Counted from the first letter of the stretch, positions 53,996-63,924 are shown. The stretch is 64,000 nt of DNA from Adhaeribacter arboris (GCF_003023845.1 NZ_PYFT01000001.1:4898001-4962000), one strand, 5' to 3'. A program made the numbers and translations. The notes: generated by a model from the letters alone, not told the origin.

Positions 53996-54265
53996 CTACT
54001 TTTTATCAGGCCGATGACTATAACTATTCTCTGTGTCTGTCTTACTTCCGGCCGAGATCGCGTGCGGGCACGAGTTTAATCCTGCACAATTTTCGGAATA
54101 GTAATACACATAGGAACTAATGCCTTCGCAAACATAGATGGAAGGGGTTTGCTGCTTTATAGCGGCAAGTTTGGGTAAATACCGGTCTTTTGCCGGGGTA
54201 CTCGCATGAGCTGAAGCAAAAGCAATGTACAGCAGGAAAGTAAAAAAGAGGAAAAATTGCTTCAT
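53996..54265 (-). CDS. small secreted Cys-containing protein
   Basis: 89 residues. Clear signal peptide (MKQFFLFFTFLLYIAFASAH). The mature part has IYVCEGISSYVYYYSENCAG followed by LNSCPHAI. The spacing of Cys, Tyr and Ser resembles a short Bacteroidota motif (YVC..S..YH..S.C.GL..C), here without its usual second half. Function unknown. It precedes a small membrane protein by seven bases. Confidence 0.65.
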   Translation of the reverse strand: MKQFFLFFTFLLYIAFASAHASTPAKDRYLPKLAAIKQQTPSIYVCEGISSYVYYYSENCAGLNSCPHAISAGSKTDTENSYSHRPDKK

Positions 54266-54760
54266 TCAAAAATGTATTATTATTCTAATAAAAAATTTAA
54301 CTTGATAAACATGTATAAGGCAAATAAAAAGCCAATTTACGCGCTACCTCTTAAATTTTTTAGCTGGCTACATAATAGAGAGAACTTTGCACCTAACCCG
54401 CTAGTATTCTGCAATTAAATTTGTTGCTTTATTTACAATTAAGTAATTAAACAAAATTAATTAAATAAATCTGTCTGATATCGAGACTGTTGCGATAAGG
54501 AGTTGATAATTAAGATGATAGTTCCTAAAAAGTCTAGTATCTACTATTTGGATACTTGGGTCTCTTTTCTTATATTATACTAAATGGATAAGATTTATTA
54601 CTCTATCTACAATAGTATAAAAGATAGAGTTAGTTGGATAATCCTGATTGTTGAAATCGCAGGAATATGAAAGGTATTATTAAACTCAGAATGCTGTTGA
54701 CCAGTAAGAATTATAAAGTAATTGCCCACTTTCTGGAAACATCCGCCTAGATTTTCTGAA
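54266..54760. other. AT-rich intergenic region
   Basis: About 495 bases, strongly AT-rich, with no supported gene, repeat or strong hairpin. It must contain the promoter for the small secreted-protein pair. Confidence 0.4.
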
Positions 54761-54901
54761 CTAGGCAATTTTATTGTCTTGGTTCCTTTTGTAAGGTCGT
54801 TTACTTGGTTTGGCTGGCCTATACGCTCTTAGCCATTGAATACCTAACCCTACTACCCAAGTTAACATAATTAGTGCTACCGTCCAATACCAATCTTTCA
54901 T
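54761..54901 (-). CDS. small single-pass membrane protein
   Basis: 46 residues: MKDWYWTVALIMLTWVVGLG is one N-terminal membrane helix, then a basic tail (RAYRPAKPSKRPYKRNQDNK). It starts one base after the stop of the next gene on the same strand, implying translational coupling. Function unknown. Confidence 0.6.
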   Translation of the reverse strand: MKDWYWTVALIMLTWVVGLGIQWLRAYRPAKPSKRPYKRNQDNKIA

Positions 54902-54902
54902 A

Positions 54903-55154
54903 TTACAAACCAAGTAATGGTGCGATGTTTACTTCTTCCAGATAAGGTTCCAGGAGAGCGAGACTTTTGAAACTTAGTACCAAATCAACTTCGTAGTTGT
55001 CCCGACGATACCAGATTTCGGCAAAGAAAGAATCTACACTAAAAAGATAAACAAAGTGTTCTCCATTGAGGCGATCGGCCAGAAACTTGCCTTGCGCTCG
55101 AATGAGGGCAGCCTTTTGCTCGCGTTTATTACAGAAAAAGTAAGGTTGATTCAT
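54903..55154 (-). CDS. small hypothetical protein
   Basis: 83 residues from the ATG at 55154 (frame open 11 codons further up). MNQPYFFCNKREQKAALIRA at the start; FLADRLNGEHFVYLFSVDSF and EIWYRRDNYEVDLVLSFKSL follow, a compact alpha/beta protein without signal or membrane segment. I recognise it only as a small family of uncharacterised Cytophagales proteins. Coupled to the membrane peptide that follows. Confidence 0.65.
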   Translation of the reverse strand: MNQPYFFCNKREQKAALIRAQGKFLADRLNGEHFVYLFSVDSFFAEIWYRRDNYEVDLVLSFKSLALLEPYLEEVNIAPLLGL

Positions 55155-55382
55155 CTTAAAATGGTTGCGTAAGTTTAAATTAAACAAAGAGTAACTGACA
55201 AGCCTCCTGCTTCCGGAGAACTGCTATAAATACCAGAATTAAGATAAAATTGAGTACTAGTCTTAGCGCAAAGTATTTATTATTAGTAATATATGTAATA
55301 ATAAATATTATGCCAGAACAAGCGTATAAACAGAGGCATTCTCATTTTTTACCATCGGCTAAATAACGACCGTAATGAGCTA

Positions 55383-55412
55383 CATTCCTGGTGAGAGGTT
55401 ACACCAGGAATG
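55383..55412. other. perfect 11-bp hairpin
   Basis: CATTCCTGGTG AGAGGTTA CACCAGGAATG. An A run follows on the plus side but no T run follows on the minus strand, so it is not a good terminator for the minus-strand lipoprotein gene. It may bind a protein or stabilise an RNA. Confidence 0.5.
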
Positions 55413-55464
55413 CTAAAAAAAGCTTAATCTGTTTAATTCCGCTAATTTGAAGAGCCTGTATGTC

Positions 55465-55848
55465 TCATTCCGCCAAGAGCGGAATATGAATAAGGTGCAG
55501 CGTAGATGAATCAGGGATAAGTTGGTGCGTGTTCGCGCTAGTTACTATGGTCCGGAACTGGTATATATTTTTAAAGGGAGCGAAATATTTTTTTCCATTT
55601 CTGCGCACTACGTACCAGTCGTAATTTAAGCGGCCGTATACAAAAATGGTATCGCCAACACGAATACTTTTAAATACCGGAGCAAACGTATTCGGAATTT
55701 TTCTCAGAGATACTCCGCTTCTGCCAGCCGTGAAGGTTTCCAGAATAGGTCGGAAATTACTGCTTAATTCATAAGAAGAAGGAGAAAGAGAATACGTGCA
55801 GCCGGAGAGTAAATAAAAGGATAACAGGTAAAGTAAATTTTTTTTCAT
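55465..55848 (-). CDS. small lipoprotein with SH3-like domain
   Basis: 127 residues. Lipoprotein signal ending LLSGC (Cys16). The mature part has SGVSLRKIPNTFAPVFKSIR then VGDTIFVYGRLNYDWYVVRR and NGKKYFAPFKNI, strands arranged like a bacterial SH3 (SH3b) domain, which often binds cell-wall peptides. Ends with a Leu/His-rich tail. No partner gene visible. Confidence 0.65.
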   Translation of the reverse strand: MKKNLLYLLSFYLLSGCTYSLSPSSYELSSNFRPILETFTAGRSGVSLRKIPNTFAPVFKSIRVGDTIFVYGRLNYDWYVVRRNGKKYFAPFKNIYQFRTIVTSANTHQLIPDSSTLHLIHIPLLAE

Positions 55849-56184
55849 TTGGTTGGTTTGATTAAGTTTAGATTATAATGTTCGGGAGCTTGGTAAGCAA
55901 AAGACTTTTATTTACTTGAAAAGACTGAATTACTTCTGCCTTGGCTTTAGCTTTATTTAAGTCCTTTCCTTTTTAGTAATTTTGCTATTGTCGTTGGCTC
56001 AATATAAATTAAATTTCAGGATGATGCAACAACAAGAAATAAGTATAGCCTAACTAAAGCAGCTAATTTTAAAGGGGTTATAACAAAATAAAATTGAGCT
56101 ATAGGTCGGAATTATTCTGGAGGCGGGGCAACTCTGCGGCTCTGGATATTGTTATACTATATTAACAAAATCTAAAAATTCTGC
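55849..56184. other. intergenic region, divergent promoters
   Basis: 336 bases between the SH3-like lipoprotein gene (minus) and uvrB (plus). I see no consensus promoter, operator or small gene. Confidence 0.4.
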
Positions 56185-58209
56185 ATGGATTTTAAACTAA
56201 CTTCTGAATTTAAACCTACTGGCGATCAACCCAAAGCTATTGCGCAATTAGTGGAAGGCGTAAGAAACGGTGAACCGGCGCAGGTATTGTTAGGCGCAAC
56301 TGGTACCGGGAAAACCTTTACCGTAGCCAATGTTATTCAAGAGGTGCAAAAGCCAACCTTGGTATTATGCCACAATAAAACGCTCGCGGCACAGCTCTAC
56401 GGGGAGTTTAAACAGTTTTTTCCTAAAAATGCCGTTGAGTATTTTATATCGTATTACGATTACTACCAGCCCGAGGCGTACATTGCTTCTTCTAATACTT
56501 TTATCGAGAAAGACTTAGCCATTAATGAAGAAATTGAAAAACTGCGGTTGCATTGCACTTCGTCTTTATTGTCGGGGCGGCGCGATATAATTGTAGTAGC
56601 TTCTGTATCCTGCATTTACGGTATTGGTAATCCCGAAGAATTTGGAAAAAACGTAATTTACCTTCAACCGGGCCGCAAGTTTAGCCGCAACCAGTTGCTG
56701 TACCAATTTGTCCAGATTTTATATAGCCGTACCGAGGCGGAATTTACCCGGGGCACTTTCCGGGTAAAAGGGGATACTGTGGATATTTTTCCGGCTTATG
56801 CCGATTATGCTTACCGGATTTATTTTTTCGGGGATGAAATCGAGTCTATCCGACGCATCGAACCAGCCTCTGGTAAAATGATTGCCGAAGAAGAGCAAAT
56901 AGCCTTGTATCCGGCTAATTTATTCGTGACCGGGCAAGACGTAATGCAACAGGCAATTCGCGAAATTCAGTTCGATTTAGTGGCGCAGCACGAATATTTT
57001 TTAAAAGAAAGCCGCGACGAAGAAGCCAAACGAATTAAAGAACGTACTGAGTTTGACTTGGAAATGATCCGGGAGCTAGGGTATTGTTCGGGTATCGAGA
57101 ACTATTCCCGTTATTTCGATCGACGCACACCGGGGGCACGTCCGTTCTGTTTATTAGATTATTTTCCGAACGATTACCTGATGGTAATCGATGAGAGTCA
57201 CGTTACTACCCCCCAGGTGCGAGCCATGTGGGGCGGCGACCGTTCCCGTAAAACCGCCTTGGTTGAATGGGGGTTCCGGTTACCTTCGGCGATGGATAAC
57301 CGCCCGCTTACATTTAACGAGTTTGAGTCAATGATAGGCCAGACTATATATGTGAGCGCCACGCCCGGCGATTATGAACTGCAAAAATCCGGGGGCGTTA
57401 TCGTAGAGCAAATTATCCGGCCAACTGGTCTGTTAGATCCCGAAATTGAAGTAAGACCTAGCGTGAACCAGGTAGATGATTTACTCGACGAGATAGACGA
57501 GCGTATTAAAATGGGTGATCGTATACTGGTTACTACCCTCACCAAACGCATGGCCGAGGAGCTTTCTAAGTACATGGAGAAACTAAATATTAAAGTAAAA
57601 TACATCCATTCCGAAATAAAATCTTTGGATAGGGTAGAGATTTTGCGGGAATTGCGCTTGGGACATATAGATGTATTAATTGGGGTAAACTTGCTCCGTG
57701 AAGGTCTGGATTTGCCGGAAGTATCATTAGTAGCCGTGCTGGATGCCGACAAAGAAGGCTTCCTGCGCGATCAACGCTCGCTGATTCAAACTACCGGCCG
57801 GGCCGCCCGGAATAGCCAAGGCAAAGTAATTATGTACGCCGACCGTATGACGGGTTCCATGCAGCGCACGATAGACGAAACTAACCGGCGGAGAGCCGTG
57901 CAAATGGCTTACAACGAAGCCCATGGCATTACACCTACCACGGTACGGAAATCAAAAGAAGAAATATTTGAACAAACCACCGTGGCCGATTCCCGGCCTA
58001 TTCCGAAAGTATACGCTGGTCCAGCCGAGGTATCTATTGCGGCCGAACCAGTGGTGCAATACATGAAGCGCGAAGAACTCGAAAAGCTCATTAAGAAAAC
58101 GGAAAAGCAAATGGAAGCCGCCGCCAAAGAACTCGACTTTCTGCAAGCCGCCAAATACCGCGATGAGCTAGCCGAATTACGCAAGCTGCTGAAAAGTAAA
58201 AGGGATTAA
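56185..58209 (+). CDS. uvrB: excinuclease ABC subunit B
   Basis: 674 residues, the damage-recognition helicase of nucleotide excision repair. Walker [17 protein letters not shown] (34-49), the DNA-clamping beta-hairpin [11 protein letters not shown] (about 91-101), [43 protein letters not shown] and a C-terminal UVR motif (about 630-665) that binds UvrC or UvrA. Full length for the family. Transcribed alone. Confidence 0.97.
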   Translation: MDFKLTSEFKPTGDQPKAIAQLVEGVRNGEPAQVLLGATGTGKTFTVANVIQEVQKPTLVLCHNKTLAAQLYGEFKQFFPKNAVEYFISYYDYYQPEAYIASSNTFIEKDLAINEEIEKLRLHCTSSLLSGRRDIIVVASVSCIYGIGNPEEFGKNVIYLQPGRKFSRNQLLYQFVQILYSRTEAEFTRGTFRVKGDTVDIFPAYADYAYRIYFFGDEIESIRRIEPASGKMIAEEEQIALYPANLFVTGQDVMQQAIREIQFDLVAQHEYFLKESRDEEAKRIKERTEFDLEMIRELGYCSGIENYSRYFDRRTPGARPFCLLDYFPNDYLMVIDESHVTTPQVRAMWGGDRSRKTALVEWGFRLPSAMDNRPLTFNEFESMIGQTIYVSATPGDYELQKSGGVIVEQIIRPTGLLDPEIEVRPSVNQVDDLLDEIDERIKMGDRILVTTLTKRMAEELSKYMEKLNIKVKYIHSEIKSLDRVEILRELRLGHIDVLIGVNLLREGLDLPEVSLVAVLDADKEGFLRDQRSLIQTTGRAARNSQGKVIMYADRMTGSMQRTIDETNRRRAVQMAYNEAHGITPTTVRKSKEEIFEQTTVADSRPIPKVYAGPAEVSIAAEPVVQYMKREELEKLIKKTEKQMEAAAKELDFLQAAKYRDELAELRKLLKSKRD

Positions 58210-58361
58210 TCTTTTTGTAAGTGAGCAACTTTAACTTATTTAAAACAGAAACAATTTATATGTCATTCAGAAGGAAACTTGTTGGCTATGTGGCAAAATA
58301 CTTTCCATTGGAAGAATCGCTTTTTTAACCTTAATTTCTTTTTCTACTAATTTCATTAAAA

Positions 58362-58387
58362 CGCCGACCATTCATCGGCGATTTTGT
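58362..58387 (+). terminator. possible terminator downstream of uvrB
   Basis: CGCCGA CCATTCA TCGGCG followed by ATTTTGTT. Short but GC-rich stem, about 150 bases after the uvrB stop. Confidence 0.6.
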
Positions 58388-58444
58388 TATATATAATTAT
58401 GGAAATATTGCTACTGAAGCATCTTTATCTAAAAATAAGATATA

Positions 58445-59131
58445 ATGGCTGGTGGTAAAAAATTACATTTTAAATTCTGCTTCTTTGTTATAGGGTTAGC
58501 AATGACGAGCTTTTCTTGCGAAGATACTACTTCCGTCATTTACGAAAATTCTGTTTTAGGTAAACAACAATTCGTTCATACAATTGAATTAATTGCGTTT
58601 GGTGCAACAGATGATTCTATTAACCCTCATAACAGAGGGTACCGCGCTGATTTCTATGCCCATTTTAATTTAAGTAATGATTCAATCTATACACGTCAAC
58701 AAATTAGTTTTTTTGAGCAGAAAGAAATTACGGCTAAACTAGGTTTTTGTAATTCTTTATCGACAAGTAAAGAACTGGTCGATTTACTCGCTGTGATTAA
58801 ACAACTAAAGCCAGGACTTATAAAACAGACAAATGTTCCAGATGGAGTATTATATTGCGGTAAAGATTACTGCTTGGTTTATACTTGTGGAGCTAGCATA
58901 AAGAGGTATTATTTCACTAGATTCAATCTCTTACCAGAATTTGAGATGTTCATTGATTATGCTGAAAATACAGAACATGATACAACATTAATCAAAGATG
59001 ATAGTCAATTCGATGAGGATAATGTATTGTCTAACATTGTAAACCGAGTAGATTTCCCTCGTTTTAAAACAATTCCTCCACCAGTGGTCTCTACTGTCGG
59101 TTTTACTCCTCCTGCTATCCTGCGAGATTAA
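58445..59131 (+). CDS. lipoprotein of unknown function
   Basis: 228 residues. Lipoprotein signal with lipobox SFSC, then EDTTSV; acidic residues after the Cys fit surface export. The body has FYAHFNLSNDSIYTRQQISF and two Cys pairs (GVLYCGKDYCLVYTCG). The C-terminus is unusually Pro-rich (PRFKTIPPPVVSTVGFTPPA). Lower GC than its neighbours, so possibly lineage-specific. No family recognised. Confidence 0.7.
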   Translation: MAGGKKLHFKFCFFVIGLAMTSFSCEDTTSVIYENSVLGKQQFVHTIELIAFGATDDSINPHNRGYRADFYAHFNLSNDSIYTRQQISFFEQKEITAKLGFCNSLSTSKELVDLLAVIKQLKPGLIKQTNVPDGVLYCGKDYCLVYTCGASIKRYYFTRFNLLPEFEMFIDYAENTEHDTTLIKDDSQFDEDNVLSNIVNRVDFPRFKTIPPPVVSTVGFTPPAILRD

Positions 59132-59201
59132 CTTTTTCAGTATTAAGTAAAGTTAGAATTTACCTTTCTTTTTTTAAGCTTTTACAATCTATCTACCAAA
59201 G

Positions 59202-59624
59202 ATGCCAAGCCCATTAATTACTTACCGAACCGGAAACGATCTGAATTTAAACGAAATGATTGCTCTATACGAAGCGTCCACACTAGGCGAGCGTCGTCCC
59301 ATTCAGGACCGGGCCCGGATGCAGGCCATGCTGCAACATGCCAATCTGGTAATTACAGCTTGGGCCGATGCGCAATTAGTAGGTATTGCGCGAGCCTTCT
59401 CCGATTTTGCTTTTGTTACGTATCTTTCTGATTTAGCCGTGCACCGCGATTTTCAAAAACAAGGTATTGGTAAAGAACTGATTAAGCAAACGCAACTGGC
59501 GGGCGGGCCACACGCCAAAATTGTTTTATTGGCGGCTCCAGCGGCCGAACACTACTACCCGCGTATTGGGTTTACCCATCATCCGCAAGCATGGATGCTA
59601 AATGGCGATGCGGAAATTAAATAA
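59202..59624 (+). CDS. GNAT-family N-acetyltransferase
   Basis: 140 residues with the GNAT acetyl-CoA motif A: YLSDLAVHRDFQKQGIGKEL (about 78-97; Q-x-x-G-I-G), followed by ILLAAPAAEHYYPRIGF, the motif B Tyr. It acetylates an amine on a protein or small molecule; substrate unknown. Standard length. Confidence 0.85.
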   Translation: MPSPLITYRTGNDLNLNEMIALYEASTLGERRPIQDRARMQAMLQHANLVITAWADAQLVGIARAFSDFAFVTYLSDLAVHRDFQKQGIGKELIKQTQLAGGPHAKIVLLAAPAAEHYYPRIGFTHHPQAWMLNGDAEIK

Positions 59625-59735
59625 GGAATATTGCCGTTTTATAATTTGGGTTAGAGATATTTGTGTTAAATTAGTTATACTATCCAACCTTTGCCGTTCA
59701 ACCATCCACTAACGTAAAAATTCAGGTATTAAAGA

Positions 59736-60047
59736 ATGAGCCAGTCGTTTCAGTCGACAAAGAAGTGCAAGAATTGTGGAAACTGGTCGCCGTGGAATCA
59801 GCAAATTAACGATACCTGTCATTTCTGCGGACATTTGCTCGACGAAGAAGCGTTTTTAGCCCAGGCCAAAGCCGAAGCCGAGGCTAATGAAAAAAAGCCG
59901 TACCAAATTAACATTGACTTAATTAAAATATACCCCACTGATTCGTTCCTGGTAAAAATAGGAAAACGTATGGTTCAGGCAGTGCAAATTTCTTTTGTTG
60001 CCATTTTGTCTTTTATACTTTGGTTCTTAACCATGTTGGCGGGCTAA
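59736..60047 (+). CDS. zinc-ribbon membrane protein
   Basis: 103 residues. N-terminal zinc ribbon KKCKNCGNWSPW and CHFCGHLLDE (CxxC-17-CxxC spacing), then an Ala/Glu-rich helix, then one C-terminal membrane helix (AVQISFVAILSFILWFLTML). Translationally coupled with the next membrane protein gene (TAATG). Function unknown. Confidence 0.75.
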   Translation: MSQSFQSTKKCKNCGNWSPWNQQINDTCHFCGHLLDEEAFLAQAKAEAEANEKKPYQINIDLIKIYPTDSFLVKIGKRMVQAVQISFVAILSFILWFLTMLAG

Positions 60048-60427
60048 TGCAAATTTTACGAAATCCAGTTTTTATCATTGCGGCAGTAACATTCTGGATA
60101 ACGTATACGCTAGAGTATTTTAATATTTTTACCTTGCCTTTCGTTCATCATTATCTCGATGATTTATTAGCTATGCCGGTAATTTTAACGCTGGTAGTGG
60201 CGGTACAACGGCAGTGGGTTTACCGGACCCCACGGTATATTCTCTCAAAATTTCAGGTGATGTTTGCGGTAGTGTATGTAAGTTTTTGGTTTGAAGTAAT
60301 CCTGCCGGCTTTCTCGGTAAAATATACCCGCGATGCCTGGGATATTATAGCGTATAGTTTAGGTGCGTTAATATTTTACCGGTTCATTAATCAGCGGCAA
60401 TCATTACCTTCGCGGTCGCAACCTTAA
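60047..60427 (+). CDS. small multi-pass membrane protein
   Basis: 126 residues from the ATG overlapping the previous stop (an upstream in-frame start at 60020 would overlap more). About four hydrophobic helices: NPVFIIAAVTFWITYTLEYF, LLAMPVILTLVVAVQ, QVMFAVVYVSFWFEVILPAF and AYSLGALIFYRFI. Similar proteins are sometimes labelled magnesium-citrate transporters in Bacteroidota genomes, with no evidence that I know of. Conserved His-Asp residues (HHYLDDLLAMP, YTRDAWDI) face the membrane surface. Confidence 0.7.
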   Translation: MQILRNPVFIIAAVTFWITYTLEYFNIFTLPFVHHYLDDLLAMPVILTLVVAVQRQWVYRTPRYILSKFQVMFAVVYVSFWFEVILPAFSVKYTRDAWDIIAYSLGALIFYRFINQRQSLPSRSQP

Positions 60428-60448
60428 TCAGTAGAATCACTTAATACT

Positions 60449-60970
60449 TTGAAACCAACTGCTACCCTTCGCCGCGCCACTGCGGACGATATAAATTTAC
60501 TGGCAACTATTGGCCAACAATCTTTTATCGAAGCTTTCGGGGACGCTAACACTCCCGAAAATATGGCGGCATTTTTAATTAAAGGGTTTGCGCCCGAAAT
60601 AATTGCGAATGAGCTAGCAAACTCCAGTACCGAGTTTTACCTAGCCGAAATAGCTGACGAAGCTGCCGGTTACGTGAAAATGGAATTTCCGGCACCGGAT
60701 TCCCGAGTACCTTTTCAAAACGCCTTAAAAATCAGCCGCTTGTATTTGCTTCGTCAATTTTTGGGCTTGGGTTTGGGCGACCAACTGATGCATTTCAGCC
60801 TTGAAAAAGCAAAACTGTTGGGCTGCGAGGCCGTGTGGCTCACCGTATGGGAACATAATCCCAGGGCGATTTCTTTTTACCAGAAATGGGGATTTTACCA
60901 GGTAGGCACCGAAGACTTTATTTTAGGCGATGATGTACAATTAGACTACCTGCTGGTAAAGCCCATGTAA
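60449..60970 (+). CDS. GNAT-family N-acetyltransferase (second)
   Basis: 173 residues starting with TTG at 60449, 22 bases after the preceding stop. Motif A LYLLRQFLGLGLGDQLMHFS and motif B VWEHNPRAISFYQKWGFYQV, the latter typical of the RimI/PhnO-like GNAT group. Probably co-transcribed with the small membrane genes upstream. Acceptor substrate unknown. Confidence 0.87.
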   Translation: MKPTATLRRATADDINLLATIGQQSFIEAFGDANTPENMAAFLIKGFAPEIIANELANSSTEFYLAEIADEAAGYVKMEFPAPDSRVPFQNALKISRLYLLRQFLGLGLGDQLMHFSLEKAKLLGCEAVWLTVWEHNPRAISFYQKWGFYQVGTEDFILGDDVQLDYLLVKPM

Positions 60971-61073
60971 GGGTTAATTTTATGCGCCTAAGAAGGTTTC
61001 TCCTTGAAAATATTGAAGAAAATAGCTGTAGCTAAATCAATCTGGCTTGTATAAGTAAACCGCAAAACTAAAT

Positions 61074-63320
61074 TTATATTATTAAAAGACCTTTTTCGCG
61101 TAAGGTGAGCCAGGTTGGAGAAATTAGAAATTGCGTAAAAGGTACGTTGGCTTGCTCCGGAAACTGTTGGGCTAGTTCTTTTAAATGAGTTATGTTTGGT
61201 TGTTCGCTGCTTACTTGCCTTAACATTTCTACCAGCCATTTCCCAATAACAGGCGTTGTTTTAATTTGAAAATCCTCCGCCTTTTCGTAGAAAGTGAGTA
61301 AGGTGTATTCGGTTTTCTTGCCTTTTTTATGTGCTGTTATTATTTCCAACTCCGGCATATTCCCTAACCAGAGTACCCGCAAATTTTGTTTTTCACTATC
61401 TGGTTTACTTGGTGCAGCAATAGCCTGGTCAATAAGTTGCGGCGAAATACTAGTACGTGGTACTTTAAAATCAAACCAAAAGGAGAGGGGTTCTTTCAAA
61501 CCAATGCCGTGCATGTAATTATAAATAGCTTTGGCTAAACCAGGCCCGAATAATTCATGGTCGCAGCCTTGCGGATCGTCGTGCCAGAGATCGTTATTCG
61601 CAAAGGTGCCCACCGGTGGACCAATTTTACGCACACCGTATTTTTCCGGATTTTTGCCTACCGGGCTATGAGCGGTCATGGAGAAGCGGTGCCAAAACCC
61701 GGACTGGATAACGTTATGCCAAAATAACTGCCGTACTACTTCCAACGAATTAATTGTTTCCTGAGCAGTTTGTGTTGGGAAGCCGTACATGAGGTAAGCG
61801 TGGACCATAATACCGGCCTGGGTAAATCCTTCCGTTACCCTGGCTACTTGCGCAATGGTTACGCCTTTTTCCATTTTAGCTAGCAGACGGTCCGAAGCCA
61901 CTTCTAAACCACCCGAAACGGCAATACACCCCGAGGCGGCCAAAAGCCGGCAAATATCCGGGGTAAAGGTTTTCTCGAACCGGATATTTCCCCACCAGGT
62001 AATTTTTACTCCCCGCCGAATCAACTCAATGGCTAAATCGCGCAGCGCCAAGGGAGGTGCAGCTTCATCTACAAAATGAAAACCCGTTTGGCCGGTTTGA
62101 GCCACAATAGCCTCAATGCGATCAACCAGTAAAGTTGCCGGAGCCGTTTCGTAGCGGGCAATGTAATCGAGGGTAACGTCGCAGAAAGAACAGCGTTTCC
62201 AGTAGCAACCGTGCGCTACGGTAAGTTTATTCCAGCGGCCATCGCTCCACAAGCGGTGCATGGGGTTCATTACCTCAATTACCGATAAATATTTGTTCAG
62301 CGGTAAATCGCTATAATCCGGAGTGCCCACCTCGGTATGCGGAATATTGGCATCCTGACAGCCATTGTAGTATATTACTTCGTTATTTTCCCGTAAAAAC
62401 GTGCGCTGCAATAATTCTACCGGCCGGTTTCCTTGCAGGTGCTCCAATAGCTTCAACCAGGGACCTTCCCCGTCGTCGAGGGTTACAAAATCGATGTAAT
62501 CGAAAAAGCGGGGTTCGTTTAAACTGCGTAGTTCGGTGTTGGGATAACCGCCACCCATTAAGGTTTTTACGCCCGGATAATTTTCTTTTATGTATTGAGC
62601 ACAACGCAAAGCTCCGTATAAATTGCCTGGGAAAGGTACCGAAAAGCCAACCAAATCCGGCTGAACCTGCTCCATCCGTTCGGCTACAATTTCCAGTAAA
62701 AGCTCATCTACCAAATTCGGTTTTTCAATTAAAGCCTGTTGCAACGGCTCAAAAGAGGTGGCTGATAAAGCCAATTTTTCGGCGTAGCGGCTAAAACCAA
62801 AGTGCGGGCAAATGGTTTCTTTAATTAAATCGCCGATGTCCTCGAGGTAAAGCGTGGCCAAGTGGCGGGCTTTGTCGTTAATGCCCATCGCACCAAAAGC
62901 TAATTCTATATCGCCTATTTGGTCGAAACGCGAGGCTTCGGGCAGGAAACCATTATAGCAAATCTGCTGCGCTAGGGTGGTGTCGGTATTTTGCAGAAAA
63001 CGTATAGTGGGGTCAATTGTAGCCAGGTAAAATCGCTTGAGCCGAACCATGCGCTTGCAGTTATCCGAGAGCGGAAGGCTTTGCTGCTCGATGGCGTTAA
63101 AAATGCGTGTTAGCCCAGACCGGGAGAAAACCTTTAAAACCAATTCTAATCCAAAATCAGCCTGAGTAACCTGGTAATGATATTGCTGTAAAAATCCTTT
63201 TATATAAGCAGTGGCCGGGTACGGCGTATTAAGCTGCGTAAGTGGCGGAGTAATGAGCAGTATTTTAGGCGTAGTTAACAATCTTTCAATCTTAGTAGCT
63301 GGTAGAACAAAGGCGGACAA
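61074..63320 (-). CDS. B12-binding radical-SAM protein with unusual cluster motif
   Basis: 748 residues. N-terminal cobalamin-binding-like Rossmann domain (about 15-320, with PDLVGFSVPFPGNLYGALRC and GVKTLMGGGYPN), then a radical-SAM barrel (about 365-580). The 4Fe-4S cysteines are Cys372, Cys377 and Cys380 in HGCYWKRCSFC, spacing Cx4Cx2C instead of the usual Cx3Cx2C. Downstream HFVDEAAPP, VSGGLEVASDRLLAKMEKGV and YLMYGFPTQT support the radical-SAM fold. B12-dependent members are often methylases. About 150 C-terminal residues have no recognised domain. Substrate unknown. Confidence 0.88.
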   Translation of the reverse strand: MSAFVLPATKIERLLTTPKILLITPPLTQLNTPYPATAYIKGFLQQYHYQVTQADFGLELVLKVFSRSGLTRIFNAIEQQSLPLSDNCKRMVRLKRFYLATIDPTIRFLQNTDTTLAQQICYNGFLPEASRFDQIGDIELAFGAMGINDKARHLATLYLEDIGDLIKETICPHFGFSRYAEKLALSATSFEPLQQALIEKPNLVDELLLEIVAERMEQVQPDLVGFSVPFPGNLYGALRCAQYIKENYPGVKTLMGGGYPNTELRSLNEPRFFDYIDFVTLDDGEGPWLKLLEHLQGNRPVELLQRTFLRENNEVIYYNGCQDANIPHTEVGTPDYSDLPLNKYLSVIEVMNPMHRLWSDGRWNKLTVAHGCYWKRCSFCDVTLDYIARYETAPATLLVDRIEAIVAQTGQTGFHFVDEAAPPLALRDLAIELIRRGVKITWWGNIRFEKTFTPDICRLLAASGCIAVSGGLEVASDRLLAKMEKGVTIAQVARVTEGFTQAGIMVHAYLMYGFPTQTAQETINSLEVVRQLFWHNVIQSGFWHRFSMTAHSPVGKNPEKYGVRKIGPPVGTFANNDLWHDDPQGCDHELFGPGLAKAIYNYMHGIGLKEPLSFWFDFKVPRTSISPQLIDQAIAAPSKPDSEKQNLRVLWLGNMPELEIITAHKKGKKTEYTLLTFYEKAEDFQIKTTPVIGKWLVEMLRQVSSEQPNITHLKELAQQFPEQANVPFTQFLISPTWLTLREKGLLII

Positions 63321-63471
63321 AGAGAAGTTTACCCGGCGTAAAATTACTGATTCAGTGAGTCAATTTTTAATTCTTTTACTGGTGTTCCTCGGTCAATTAG
63401 TATTCTTACTTACCCAGAAGTAAATTACACTTCATAAAGAGTAAAACTCATTTCATTTAGCGCACATATAC

Positions 63472-63924
63472 TTGTACAGTGTCCGGGATTATGATAAAAA
63501 GAGAAATATAATAAACAACATTTGGGCATTAGGTTTTCCTCCTGGTATAACCTGGCGGCTAATGTGTCTTGCCTATTTGTTTGATGAGAAGTTTACTCTA
63601 GCTGAAGAATACGCCCGCAATGATTATGAAGCTTCCGGAGGCACGAGACATGGAGCAGCCAACCTGATTGTATGTTTAGCAACAGCAGGAAAAAAGGAAG
63701 AGGCGGAGGAGTTTCATCAATCTATTAGAGAAAGGTTGGCAATCCCCCAATTTCCTTTTTATCTGCACGCAAAAGCCAATGCCTCTTTAAACCGATTAGA
63801 TGCAGCCTTCACCTATTTAGCCAGAGCTATAACAGACAGAGAATATTGGCTGAATACCTTGAAAGTATCTCCCAAATGGGATTTGTAACAGCCTGATCCA
63901 AGATTCCAGAAGGTGTTAGAATAA
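63472..63924 (+). pseudogene. decayed TPR-type protein fragment
   Basis: An open stretch of 138 codons (63472-63888) with two helix-pair repeats resembling the C-terminus of TPR regulators (FPFYLHAKANASLNRLDAAF, ITDREYWLNTLKVSPKWD). It ends at TAA, but the frame continues immediately after as QPDPRFQKVLE to a second stop (63924); DPRFQ is the usual closing motif of such proteins. No N-terminal part or domain is found upstream (in-frame stop at 63442). It therefore looks like a remnant with a premature stop. Confidence 0.6.

Noticed and set aside
63211-63423. 70-codon plus-strand frame overlapping the 5' end of the radical-SAM gene
   Set aside because: Mostly antisense to the N-terminal coding part of the radical-SAM gene; a shadow frame.
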